From Mycolicibacterium gilvum (lineage in GTDB: Bacteria; Actinomycetota; Actinomycetes; Mycobacteriales; Mycobacteriaceae), in the NCBI RefSeq assembly GCF_900454025.1, contig NZ_UGQM01000002.1, forward strand, positions 1 to 9,209: DNA of 9,209 bases, given 5' to 3'. The number at the start of each line of letters is the position of its first letter. Position 1 is the stretch's first letter. A model generated the notes under the pieces. The model searched no databases and had not been told where the DNA came from. It worked only from the letters and a program-made list of their open reading frames with translations. The position numbers were made by a program, and so were the translations under genes. Shown piece by piece: positions 1 to 7,943 of the stretch.

Positions 1-1839
1 TTCGAGGGTGCAACTGTTCCGGTCTGCGCCTTTGTTCTTCGCCGCGGGCGGTTTGACCATATCGGCGCCTTTGTACGCCTCGCGGACTTCGTCGGGCCCG
101 CCGTTCAGGGGCCCAAGGCCCGTGACGTAATTCAGGCCGATCGCTTGCGGCGCGCGGGCGAGGCAAGCGGCGGCATGGAACGCCATCTATACAGGATCGC
201 GACCTCGGAGCTTGCCAAGGTACCCGGGACGCCGATTGCGTACTGGCTTTCCGACGCTATGCGTGCCGCGTTCGCGAAGGGGCGCCCATTGCGAGATGGC
301 GCCGAGCCTCGAAAGGGGATGGACACCGGCGACAACGCCAGATTCTTGCGGGGTTGGTGGGAGGTATCACGCTCAAAAACGTCGTTAACTGAGTTCAGGT
401 CTGGTTACTGGCTTCCGTATAACAAGGGAGGTGGCTTCCGTCGTTGGTACGGCTACCGCGAGTTCCTCGTCGACTGGCGTAACGGTGGATCGGAGATGCG
501 AACCCGCAGCGGCGCAAGGTATTTTGGTCGGGAAGGTTGGACATGGGGAACAGTGACTTCCGGTGGTTTCTCGATTCGGTATACACCGGCGGGCGCGGCC
601 TTCGATAACGGAGGCTGCACGCTGTTCTCCCAGAGCGATCTGTCGGTGGCAGCTCTAATTCTGAACTCGACCACCGCTGATTCGATCCTTGCGGCTATTT
701 CGCCGACCCTCAATTTTCAGCCGATCAACGTTGGAGCGGTCCCAATCGTGGTGTCGGACGCTCTTTCCTCCGTGGCGGATTCGGCCATTAAAGAACTTGT
801 TTCATGCTCGCGCGCTGACTGGGATTCGTTCGAGACGTCTTGGGATTTTACGGAAACACCGTGGCTCGTAATGACACCGTCATCAGATCAGGCCTCAGAA
901 ACGCGGCTCGCAGACCGTGCTGATGAGTGTTCCGCGCGTTGGGGCGAAATCGCGGAGGATCAGCGGCTCCGCGAGGCGTCGAATAACCGTGTTGTGGCGG
1001 AGGCATACGGATTAGAGGACGAGGTCGCACTCGACGTGGAACGGCAGCGGGTATCGCTGACACGAAACGTTGAGTTTCGGTACGGTGCCGGCAAGACAGC
1101 CGAAGAGTACGGACTTTACGAACGTGCGGACGCGGCTGCCGAGTTCGTGTCGTATGCAATCGGCTGCATATTTGGTCGGTATAGCGTCGATCTACCGGGT
1201 CTGATCCTTGCCGACCAAGGCGCGACGTTGCAGGACTACCTAGCTCAGGTGCCGTCGCCAAGCTTTATGCCAGACAACGACAACGTCATCCCGATCGTCG
1301 ATGGCGACTGGTTTGAGGATGACATCGTCGCTCGGTTTCGCCAGTTCGTCCGGGTTGCGGTCGGGGACAAGCATTTGGAGGAGAACCTGCGCTTCGTCAC
1401 AGAGTCTCTCGGTGTGAAGAACCTCCGCGAGTACTTCATCACGAAGGCTGGCAGGTCAAAGTTCTATGACGACCATGTTCAGCGGTACAAGAAGCGCCCG
1501 ATCTACTGGCTGTTCTCGAGCGCCAAGGGTTCTTTCAATGCGCTGATCTACTTACACCGCTATGCGCCGTCCACCGCCTCAACAGTGCTGACGTACCTGC
1601 GTGAGTACGTGACCAAGCTTGAGTCGAGCCTTCAACAGGCGGAGCGCGCCGGCAACGCGAAAGAGGCAGACCGCCTGCGCAAGATTCTCGTCGAACTGAA
1701 CGAGTACGAGCACGACACGCTTTATCCGAAGGCATCCGACAACGTCGTCATCGACCTCGACGACGGTGTGAAGGTGAACTACCCGAAGCTCGGCGGAGCG
1801 CTAAGGAAGATCGCCGGGTTGGAGTCTTCGAGTGACTGA
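1..1839 (+). CDS. pglX: BREX DNA methyltransferase PglX/BrxX, C-terminal part (5' end outside window)
   Basis: PglX is the site-specific adenine methyltransferase of BREX; it modifies host DNA and is also needed for blocking phage DNA. The frame is open from base 1 to the TGA at 1837-1839 (612 codons), so this is the C-terminal half of a protein usually near 1,200 residues. The catalytic methyltransferase motifs would lie upstream. Visible family signatures, numbered from base 1, are an LFSQSDLS stretch followed by LNSTTADSILAAISPTLNF near residues 221-239 (the target-recognition style LLNS...SPTLNF block), RYKKRPIYWLFSS at 495-507 followed by KGSFNALIYLHRY, a charged helical region from about 537, and a DLDDGVKVNYPKL tail. 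A TTG at 145 could be read as a start, but the coding sequence upstream of it (FEGATVPVCAFVLRRGRFD) fits the family, so the gene is treated as running off the left edge. Its stop overlaps the start of pglZ. The assignment rests on recognised motifs, not on a search. Confidence 0.9.
   Translation, partial: FEGATVPVCAFVLRRGRFDHIGAFVRLADFVGPAVQGPKARDVIQADRLRRAGEASGGMERHLYRIATSELAKVPGTPIAYWLSDAMRAAFAKGRPLRDGAEPRKGMDTGDNARFLRGWWEVSRSKTSLTEFRSGYWLPYNKGGGFRRWYGYREFLVDWRNGGSEMRTRSGARYFGREGWTWGTVTSGGFSIRYTPAGAAFDNGGCTLFSQSDLSVAALILNSTTADSILAAISPTLNFQPINVGAVPIVVSDALSSVADSAIKELVSCSRADWDSFETSWDFTETPWLVMTPSSDQASETRLADRADECSARWGEIAEDQRLREASNNRVVAEAYGLEDEVALDVERQRVSLTRNVEFRYGAGKTAEEYGLYERADAAAEFVSYAIGCIFGRYSVDLPGLILADQGATLQDYLAQVPSPSFMPDNDNVIPIVDGDWFEDDIVARFRQFVRVAVGDKHLEENLRFVTESLGVKNLREYFITKAGRSKFYDDHVQRYKKRPIYWLFSSAKGSFNALIYLHRYAPSTASTVLTYLREYVTKLESSLQQAERAGNAKEADRLRKILVELNEYEHDTLYPKASDNVVIDLDDGVKVNYPKLGGALRKIAGLESSSD
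1821..1824 (+). promoter_or_regulatory. Ribosome binding site for pglZ
   Basis: GGAG lies 7 bases before the GTG at 1832, inside the end of pglX. It supports GTG 1832 as the pglZ start, giving an 8-base overlap with the pglX stop and probable translational coupling. Confidence 0.55.
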
Positions 1840-4324
1840 GCTGAACTCGGTTAAGGACGCCATCACCAACCGACTGGCCGCGCAACGAGTCGTGTTCTGG
1901 CACGACGCCGCTGGCGAGTACGACGCAGACGTCGAAGCGCTCGAACTCGGCGCCGTGAACGTCGTTCGAGTGCACGGCAACGAATTCGGCGTGAAGAGCA
2001 TGATTCTCGCCGATCACGTCACCAAGCATCTCGTCTATCGCTCGGGTGACATACCACGGGGCACGAGCAATTGGCTACTGGACCTTGAGTTGGCCTACGG
2101 AGTCTTCACCGCAGACAAGACATCCATGCTCCAACAGGAATTCGGGCTTGGCGATCCCGCGCTAGCTGCCGTCATCGAGCAACACCAGAATTTCTTCAGC
2201 GCCAACTCTCGAAAGCTCGCACTGGCAAAGCTTCTTGCCCCAGGCGACGACGCTGCGAAGATGCAGGCCAAGATGTCCCAGGTTCTCGTGAAGTCCTCAG
2301 GACACACGCTGACCGACATCATTCGCGAACTCCTCGCCGAGAACGCCGCGAACAAACGGGCCAAATACGATGACCTCGCGACATTCGGACTCGACCAGTT
2401 CCTTTGGGACGGCCTGGCGAAGATTTATAAGTACTCGCGCACCAACCCAACCATCGACGATTTCGTGCTGTGGATGTACACCCGGGCGATCGAAGACTTC
2501 GCGTCAGAAACGCCCGGCGAGTTCAGAAACATCCGGATTGACTTCAACAGTCTGCGCTACGACGTTCGCACCCAAGCCATGATGGCGACGCTCGCGTCCC
2601 GGGCGGCCGATGCACTTGACCTGAAGTCGAAGATCGAGCACCGGGACTTCCGCGAATTAGTGCCAGTCACGACCTTCGAGGAAATCGACCGCAAGATCAT
2701 CGTCGATCTCGCGGCCGCGGTCGCGACTCAGTCGGTAACACCCCGAGAGGTAGCCGAAACGGTGCGGCAGCGTCAAGACAGCCTCTGGAAGGACAAATAC
2801 GCCAAGTTGTACGACGCGACCAAAAGCGCCTCCGAGCTCCTCGCAGCCATTGCTGCCTTGCCCAACACGATCCCATCGATGGACACCGGCCTGCAGAAGT
2901 ACGAGTCCGATTGGTTCCGAATCGACCAGCAGTACCGCTGGTTCACGTTCGCCTACCAAACCGCCGAGTTCCAGAAGCCCCTCGAATCCCTAAAGGCCGA
3001 GGTGGATAAAGGGTATGCCAACAAGTTTCTCTACCACTTCAGTGGATTATGGCAGCAGGCGCTGGAGCCGACGGACCAGTGGAAGTCCATTTCCCTTGCG
3101 CCCCAGAGCAAGTTTTTCGACAACCACGTCGCGCCGATCGTCAAAGACGGCCGGACTAAAGCTGTTGTCATCATCTCGGACGGAATGCGTTATGAGGTTG
3201 CGGACGAACTGACATCCCTGATCTGCAGTGAGGATCGATTCGATGCCAAGCTCTCGGCGGTGCTCGGAATGCTCCCCAGCTACACCCAGCTCGGCATGGC
3301 TGCGCTGCTGCCGCAGTCGGCTCTAGAGCTGGACCCAGAGGCACTGCCGGTACTTGCGGACGGGAAGCCCACGAATGGAACTGCAAACCGCGACAAGATA
3401 TTGCAGGCGGTAAAGGGCCATGCCATCTCCGCCGCAGACGTGATGGCAATGCCCGGGGATGAACTGCGTGACCTCTACAAGCAGCACCAGATCTTCTACG
3501 TCTACCACGACCGCATCGACGCGGCCGGCGACAAAGCCGCCACCGAGCGCACAGTGTTCCAGGCGGCCGAGGAAACCCTGCGCGAATTGGTGCTGCTCGT
3601 GAAGAAGTGGACGAACGCCAATGCCACAAACATCGTGATCACCGCCGACCATGGGTTCCTTTACCAGGACACTCCGCTGGAACAGTCGTACTACGTCTCG
3701 GAGTCGCCCCAAGGAGAGGCAATCACCAAGACCAATCGCCGGTATGTGCTGGGCAGGTCTTTGAAACCCTCGCCTTCGTTCATGACCTTTACTTCAGCTC
3801 AGGCCGGACTCGTCGGCGACATTGACATCCAAATCCCGAAGTCCATTCACCGAATCCCGCAACCCGGCGCTGGCACTCGATACGTCCACGGTGGCGCGTC
3901 GCTGCAGGAGATTGTCGTGCCAGTCATCGCTGTCAACAAGAAGCGCAGGAGCGACATCCGCCCAGTCGAGGTCGACCTCATGCCCGAAACCAACAAGATC
4001 ACAACCGGACAGCTTGCGGTCAAGCTGCTTCAACGCGAGGAAGTCACTGACAAGATCCAGCCACGCCAGGTCCGGCTCGGCATCTACGCAGGAGAGACAC
4101 CGATCTCGGACCAGCCGGTACTGACCTTTGACAGTTCCTCAGCCGACCAGCGTGAGCGCTACCAGTCGGTGACGCTGTACCTCACGCAGGACGCTGATGA
4201 AGTCAACAACCGCGCCGTGGAGCTGCGGCTTGAAGACCGCATCCCCAACACGAACCAGTGGAAGACGTTCTCGAAAGCCAACTACACCATCAAGCGTTCG
4301 TTCATGACGGACTTCGACTTCTAG
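1832..4324 (+). CDS. pglZ: BREX-1 system phosphatase-like protein PglZ
   Basis: PglZ is the signature protein of BREX and Pgl systems. It has an alkaline-phosphatase-superfamily fold and is required for BREX function together with PglX; its exact biochemical target in BREX is not settled. The product is 830 residues, close to the usual BREX-1 length. The N-terminal region contains AAQRVVFWHDAAGEYDAD, typical of the family. The PglZ core has VVIISDGMRYEVADEL (S449, D450, R453, E455), where the aspartate is the expected metal/nucleophile-side residue, and IVITADHGFLYQ (D606, H607), the second metal-binding motif. A beta-rich C-terminal section ends in FMTDFDF, a common end for this family. The GTG start overlaps the pglX TGA by 8 bases and is preceded by GGAG. 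The stop is followed 3 bases later by brxL, which indicates an operon. No frameshift or missing motif is seen. Confidence 0.93.
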   Translation: MTELNSVKDAITNRLAAQRVVFWHDAAGEYDADVEALELGAVNVVRVHGNEFGVKSMILADHVTKHLVYRSGDIPRGTSNWLLDLELAYGVFTADKTSMLQQEFGLGDPALAAVIEQHQNFFSANSRKLALAKLLAPGDDAAKMQAKMSQVLVKSSGHTLTDIIRELLAENAANKRAKYDDLATFGLDQFLWDGLAKIYKYSRTNPTIDDFVLWMYTRAIEDFASETPGEFRNIRIDFNSLRYDVRTQAMMATLASRAADALDLKSKIEHRDFRELVPVTTFEEIDRKIIVDLAAAVATQSVTPREVAETVRQRQDSLWKDKYAKLYDATKSASELLAAIAALPNTIPSMDTGLQKYESDWFRIDQQYRWFTFAYQTAEFQKPLESLKAEVDKGYANKFLYHFSGLWQQALEPTDQWKSISLAPQSKFFDNHVAPIVKDGRTKAVVIISDGMRYEVADELTSLICSEDRFDAKLSAVLGMLPSYTQLGMAALLPQSALELDPEALPVLADGKPTNGTANRDKILQAVKGHAISAADVMAMPGDELRDLYKQHQIFYVYHDRIDAAGDKAATERTVFQAAEETLRELVLLVKKWTNANATNIVITADHGFLYQDTPLEQSYYVSESPQGEAITKTNRRYVLGRSLKPSPSFMTFTSAQAGLVGDIDIQIPKSIHRIPQPGAGTRYVHGGASLQEIVVPVIAVNKKRRSDIRPVEVDLMPETNKITTGQLAVKLLQREEVTDKIQPRQVRLGIYAGETPISDQPVLTFDSSSADQRERYQSVTLYLTQDADEVNNRAVELRLEDRIPNTNQWKTFSKANYTIKRSFMTDFDF

Positions 4325-4327
4325 CGG

Positions 4328-6478
4328 GTGACGATGATGACCGAGCAGAAAGACTTAGCCGTGGCGGATGACGACGACTCGGACGGATTGGGTGGCGGGC
4401 CCTCGGCAGTCCCTCCGATGAAGTCAACACTCGACCAAAAGATCAACGATGTCTTCGGCGGCGCGGTCGTGCGCAAGGACCTTGTGAAGGCCGTCAAGGG
4501 CAACGCAATCGTGCCGTCATTCGTGTTGGAGTACCTGCTGGGCCAATACGCCGCTTCCGACGACGAGGCGACTATTCAGTCAGGCATCGAGAGCGTCCGC
4601 AAGATTCTCGCCGACCACTACGTCCACCGCAACCAAGCCGAACTCGTGAAGTCTCACATCCGCGAAAAAGGCCGTTACCGCGTTATCGACAAGGTCCAGG
4701 TCCAGCTCAACGAAAAGGACGATACCTACGAGGCCGAGTTTGCAAACCTGGGCATCAAGCAGGTGATTGTCGCGCCGGCGACCATCAAGGCTCACCCCAA
4801 GCTGTTGGTCGGCGGCGTCTGGTGCATCTGCGATATCGAGTACCAGCACAGTGACAACGCGCGCGTGGTTCCGTGGATCTTGGGCTCCATCAAGCCGATT
4901 CAGCTGTCCAACTTTGACTTCGACGGCTATGTCGCTTCGCGTCGCAAGTTCACGACCGACGAGTGGATCGACCTGCTGATCCAATCCATCGGCTTCAACC
5001 CTGAGATGTTCGGCCGACGAGCCAAGCTGATCCAACTCGTGAGGCTTATCCCGTTCGTTGAACGCAACTATAACCTCGTCGAGCTGGGCCCCAAGGGCAC
5101 CGGCAAGTCGCACATCTTCTCGGAGTTCTCGCCACACGGCATGCTCATCTCCGGTGGTGAGATCACCGTTGCAAAGCTATTCGTGAACAACTCCAACGGG
5201 CGGCTCGGGCTGGTTGGTTACTGGGACGTGGTGGCTTTCGACGAGTTCGCGGGCAAGAAGAAGCGCACTGACAAGGCGCTCGTCGACATCATGAAGAACT
5301 ATATGGCAAACAAATCGTTCTCCCGTGGTGTCGAAACACTCGGCGCCGAGGCATCAATGGTGTTCGTGGGCAACACATCCCACAACGTGCCCTACATGCT
5401 CAAACACTCGGATCTCTTCGACGAGCTCCCCGAAAGCTATCACGACTCGGCCTACCTCGACCGCCTGCACTTCTACATCCCCGGATGGGAAGTGGACACC
5501 ATCCGCGGTGAGATGTTCTCCGAGGGTTACGGTTTCGTCGTCGACTACATCGCAGAAGTGCTCAAGTCTATGCGTGACTCGGACTTCTCTGACCGCTACC
5601 AACAGCACTTCACGCTCGGCTCCGACATCTCGACCCGGGATCGCGATGGCATCCACAAGACCTTCTCTGGGCTGATGAAGATCCTCCACCCCCACGGGCA
5701 AGCCACGACGGAGGAAACCGAGGAGATCCTGCGGTTCGCCATCGAGGGCCGCAAACGCGTAAAAGACCAAATCCTCCGCATCGACTCGACAATGGCCGAC
5801 GTCAAATTCGGCTACCTCGACAAGACCGGCGAATGGCGTTCTGTCACCACGCTCGAAGAGGACGAGTACCCGGTCTACTACCACCAACGCCGGCGAACGG
5901 ACGACCAATCCGGCGAGTCCTCGGACGGTGAGGAACCCAAGCCTGCTGCCACTCCGACTGTTGATGACCCCCCGAAGTCCAAGCCGCTGTTCGAGGGGCA
6001 TCGAGAGTTTCAGGAGAACCAACGCGGCGTCTCTTACGAAAATCTGCTGCTGCCTTACCTTCGCAGCGCCACCGAACTCACCATCGTCGACCCGTACATT
6101 CGCGCGCCGCACCAGGGCCGCAACCTCGTTGATCTCCTTGCCGTGCTGGCGTCTGCGAAGGACCCCGCCGACGAGATCTCCGTGACCTTGGTGACGAAGG
6201 CGGACAAACCCGAGTACGAGCAGCAACAGTTGTTGATGCTCAAGGCTATTCAAGACGGGGCAGCCTCAGTCGGGATCAAATTCAACGTCAAATGGGACGA
6301 GTCCATTCACGACAGATCCATACGAGCAAACAACGGCTGGAAGATCCTCCTCGGTCGCGGTCTCGACATCTTCCAGAAAGGCTCAGGCAGCCAGTTCGAC
6401 ATCGGCTCGCGCCGCCAGGAGTTCAGGCAGGTCGTTGCGTTCGGGGTCACGTATATCCGGCAGGCCGATGGTGATTGA
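4328..6478 (+). CDS. brxL: BREX AAA+ protein BrxL with a C-terminal MIT_C-like (PLD-like) domain
   Basis: BrxL is the last core gene of BREX-1. Published work describes an MCM-like AAA+ ATPase that assembles on DNA; it was first named for a Lon-like protease region. This 716-residue product has an N-terminal domain (about 30-230), Walker A GPKGTGKS at 254-261, the family motif LISGGEITVAKLF after it, Walker B VVAFDEFAG (D305, E306), and a sensor region FVGNTSHNVP at about 346-355, then the DELPESYHDSAYLDRLHFY segment. After about residue 524 comes an acidic, proline-rich linker. Residues 570-716 then resemble the MIT_C domain of MITD1 (listed separately). I see no Lon-type serine/lysine catalytic motif such as a DGPSAG-like block. 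GTG 4328 lies 3 bases after the pglZ stop; ATG 4334 or 4337 are equally possible starts, with only a weak GGGTG nearby. The frame and family are secure, the exact start is not. Confidence 0.92.
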   Translation: MTMMTEQKDLAVADDDDSDGLGGGPSAVPPMKSTLDQKINDVFGGAVVRKDLVKAVKGNAIVPSFVLEYLLGQYAASDDEATIQSGIESVRKILADHYVHRNQAELVKSHIREKGRYRVIDKVQVQLNEKDDTYEAEFANLGIKQVIVAPATIKAHPKLLVGGVWCICDIEYQHSDNARVVPWILGSIKPIQLSNFDFDGYVASRRKFTTDEWIDLLIQSIGFNPEMFGRRAKLIQLVRLIPFVERNYNLVELGPKGTGKSHIFSEFSPHGMLISGGEITVAKLFVNNSNGRLGLVGYWDVVAFDEFAGKKKRTDKALVDIMKNYMANKSFSRGVETLGAEASMVFVGNTSHNVPYMLKHSDLFDELPESYHDSAYLDRLHFYIPGWEVDTIRGEMFSEGYGFVVDYIAEVLKSMRDSDFSDRYQQHFTLGSDISTRDRDGIHKTFSGLMKILHPHGQATTEETEEILRFAIEGRKRVKDQILRIDSTMADVKFGYLDKTGEWRSVTTLEEDEYPVYYHQRRRTDDQSGESSDGEEPKPAATPTVDDPPKSKPLFEGHREFQENQRGVSYENLLLPYLRSATELTIVDPYIRAPHQGRNLVDLLAVLASAKDPADEISVTLVTKADKPEYEQQQLLMLKAIQDGAASVGIKFNVKWDESIHDRSIRANNGWKILLGRGLDIFQKGSGSQFDIGSRRQEFRQVVAFGVTYIRQADGD
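6035..6475 (+). other. Region of brxL encoding an MIT_C-like phospholipase-D-fold domain
   Basis: BrxL residues 570-716 follow the motif order of the MIT_C domain of eukaryotic MITD1: YENLLLPYL (570-578), TIVDPYIRAPHQGRN (585-599), a TLVTKADKPEYEQQQ strand-helix, IHDRSIRANNGW (660-671), ILLGRGLDIFQ (673-683), and a closing FDIG...RQEFRQ segment. In MITD1 this domain has a phospholipase-D fold without the catalytic HKD motif and binds membranes. No HKD motif (HxKxxxxD) is present here either. The upstream boundary is the acidic linker at about 5900-6010. This is motif recognition by eye; a profile search was not run. Confidence 0.72.
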
Positions 6479-7943
6479 CGTGACTGAATCCCCTGACAAC
6501 CCCGAATCAGGCCCGGGCGAGCCTGCAGCCAGAGTGGAAACTCCCACCGCACATCCAGGCAGCACGGTTGCTCCTACACGTGGACTCTTCCTAGTCGGCG
6601 GCGTGATCAAACAATCGATTACGACTACCGATGCGCACGTGGTGCGTGAACATCTCAGTTCCCTTCTGCAGGTGAAGAACCTAGTTGTACTCCTGGGATC
6701 CGGGGCCTCATTCCATCTGGGCTCACCCCAGACTCGCAACCTGAGTAATCAGAAAGTCCTGGAACTAATCACCAGCGCTGGAGGTGCAGCAAGCGGTACC
6801 GACGCCGCGCTTCTAAGTGTCATCAATCCATCAGACAACGGGGACCTCGAGCAGTTGCTCAACGGGCTGCAACTCGCCACTTCACTTGCGAGACAAGCTG
6901 GTCAGGGTTCGGTAGCACTCGGCACAGGGGGCGATGCCAAGACATACCCGAACGAACAGGTCGAGAGTTTGCGCCGCAGCATCAACCGAGCCCTGGCAGA
7001 CGCGTGCCGCTTGCCAGCCGAGACTGCAACATTGGAACCGCCGTTTGATTCGGATCCTCTACGCGCGCATCGAACATTTCTGTCGCGGATTGTCCGCAGC
7101 CGCCGGTCGAACCTTCCGCGCCCCCGCATCTTCACTACTAACTACGACCTCGTGATTGAGCGAGCTCTCGACGAACTTGGCTTTCCTTACATCGACGGCT
7201 TCAGCGGGACCGTGGATCGTCGCTTGAACCTCGCCTATTACGGCCTGGACTTCCACCGAGTCGAAACGACCACCCAAACGGTCGTCGCACGTGCTGAAGG
7301 AGCTCTCTACCTTCACAAAGTGCATGGCAGTCTGAACTGGCGCTCATCCGTCGAGCGGGATCCGCTCACCGGGCTGGAGTCGTTGGAAGTCCGGCAGAGC
7401 GCAGATGCCGCTGTCGGCGACGATCTCGTGCTCATCTACCCGACTGCCGCCAAGGAATCCGACTCCCTGGCCTATCCCTACTCTGATCTTCTCCGACTCC
7501 TCGGAGATGCTGTACAGCAAGAAGATACGGCGATCCTTGCCGTTGGCTATGGATTCGCTGACCCTCACATCAACCGCCTATTGCTGCGCAGTCTTGCAAG
7601 TAATCCTGCACTCAACGTCTTCGTTGCCGACCCAAAGGCGGTGCTGAGCGACGAGGATCTGGTGACAGTGACAGACAATGCGGATGCTCTTGGCGGATCG
7701 TTGGCAGAGACAGGTGTAACACCGAAATCTACGGCGATAGCTGCACTTGCGATGGGCGCCGATTCGCGCATTGCTGTTCTTACCGGCGACTTCGGCAAGT
7801 TCTCTGAGCTTGCCGAATTAATGCCGGATACAGGCACCCAGGGCAGTGTCAGCCCGCCCGCAGCGATTACGAGCTTGATCGAAGCCCTTGAGCGAGCGAC
7901 GAGCCGGGTTACCCCGCCGCTTGCTGGAGACGACGGGCCATGA
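6468..7943 (+). CDS. sir2: SIR2-domain NADase-type defence protein (SIR2-HerA system)
   Basis: SIR2-domain proteins in phage defence usually hydrolyse NAD+, starving an infected cell; in SIR2-HerA systems the protein works in a complex with the HerA ATPase. From ATG 6468 the product has 491 residues. The first ~40 are Pro/Gly/Glu-rich and probably disordered. The SIR2 core shows LVVLLGSGAS (G77-S81, NAD-binding loop), FTTNYDLVIERAL (N225 and D227), the catalytic histidine in LHKVHGSLNW (H286), and AVGYGFADPHINRLL (360 onward), which is the typical late SIR2_2 motif. About 120 further residues follow, with no domain I recognise. All expected catalytic residues are present. The start is uncertain: ATG 6468, GTG 6471, GTG 6480 and TTG 6435 are in frame. 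GGCAGG at 6459-6464 favours 6468 or 6471. The gene overlaps brxL at its start and herA by ATGA at its end. Confidence 0.88.
   Translation: MVIDVTESPDNPESGPGEPAARVETPTAHPGSTVAPTRGLFLVGGVIKQSITTTDAHVVREHLSSLLQVKNLVVLLGSGASFHLGSPQTRNLSNQKVLELITSAGGAASGTDAALLSVINPSDNGDLEQLLNGLQLATSLARQAGQGSVALGTGGDAKTYPNEQVESLRRSINRALADACRLPAETATLEPPFDSDPLRAHRTFLSRIVRSRRSNLPRPRIFTTNYDLVIERALDELGFPYIDGFSGTVDRRLNLAYYGLDFHRVETTTQTVVARAEGALYLHKVHGSLNWRSSVERDPLTGLESLEVRQSADAAVGDDLVLIYPTAAKESDSLAYPYSDLLRLLGDAVQQEDTAILAVGYGFADPHINRLLLRSLASNPALNVFVADPKAVLSDEDLVTVTDNADALGGSLAETGVTPKSTAIAALAMGADSRIAVLTGDFGKFSELAELMPDTGTQGSVSPPAAITSLIEALERATSRVTPPLAGDDGP
7926..7929 (+). promoter_or_regulatory. Ribosome binding site for herA
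   Basis: GGAG lies 10 bases before ATG 7940, within the end of the SIR2 gene. Together with the ATGA overlap it fixes the herA start and suggests translational coupling of the two proteins. Confidence 0.5.

Noticed and set aside
145..147. TTG as the start of a short 564-residue protein
   Set aside because: The frame is open upstream to base 1 and encodes sequence fitting PglX, so the gene is truncated by the window edge and does not start here.
5900..6010. Possible frameshift or fusion junction in brxL at the acidic linker
   Set aside because: The frame is continuous, with no stop or homopolymer slip site, and the sequences on both sides have their own conserved motifs. It reads as a normal inter-domain linker.
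5354..6253. A 299-codon open frame on the minus strand
   Set aside because: It lies entirely within brxL, which has clear family motifs. The reverse frame is kept open by GC-biased codon use, and the product shows low-complexity Val/Leu/Arg composition with no recognised motif.
6580..6660. Possible separate promoter for sir2-herA
   Set aside because: No convincing -35/-10 pair could be seen, and the region is already coding; the overlap with brxL makes readthrough the simpler explanation.
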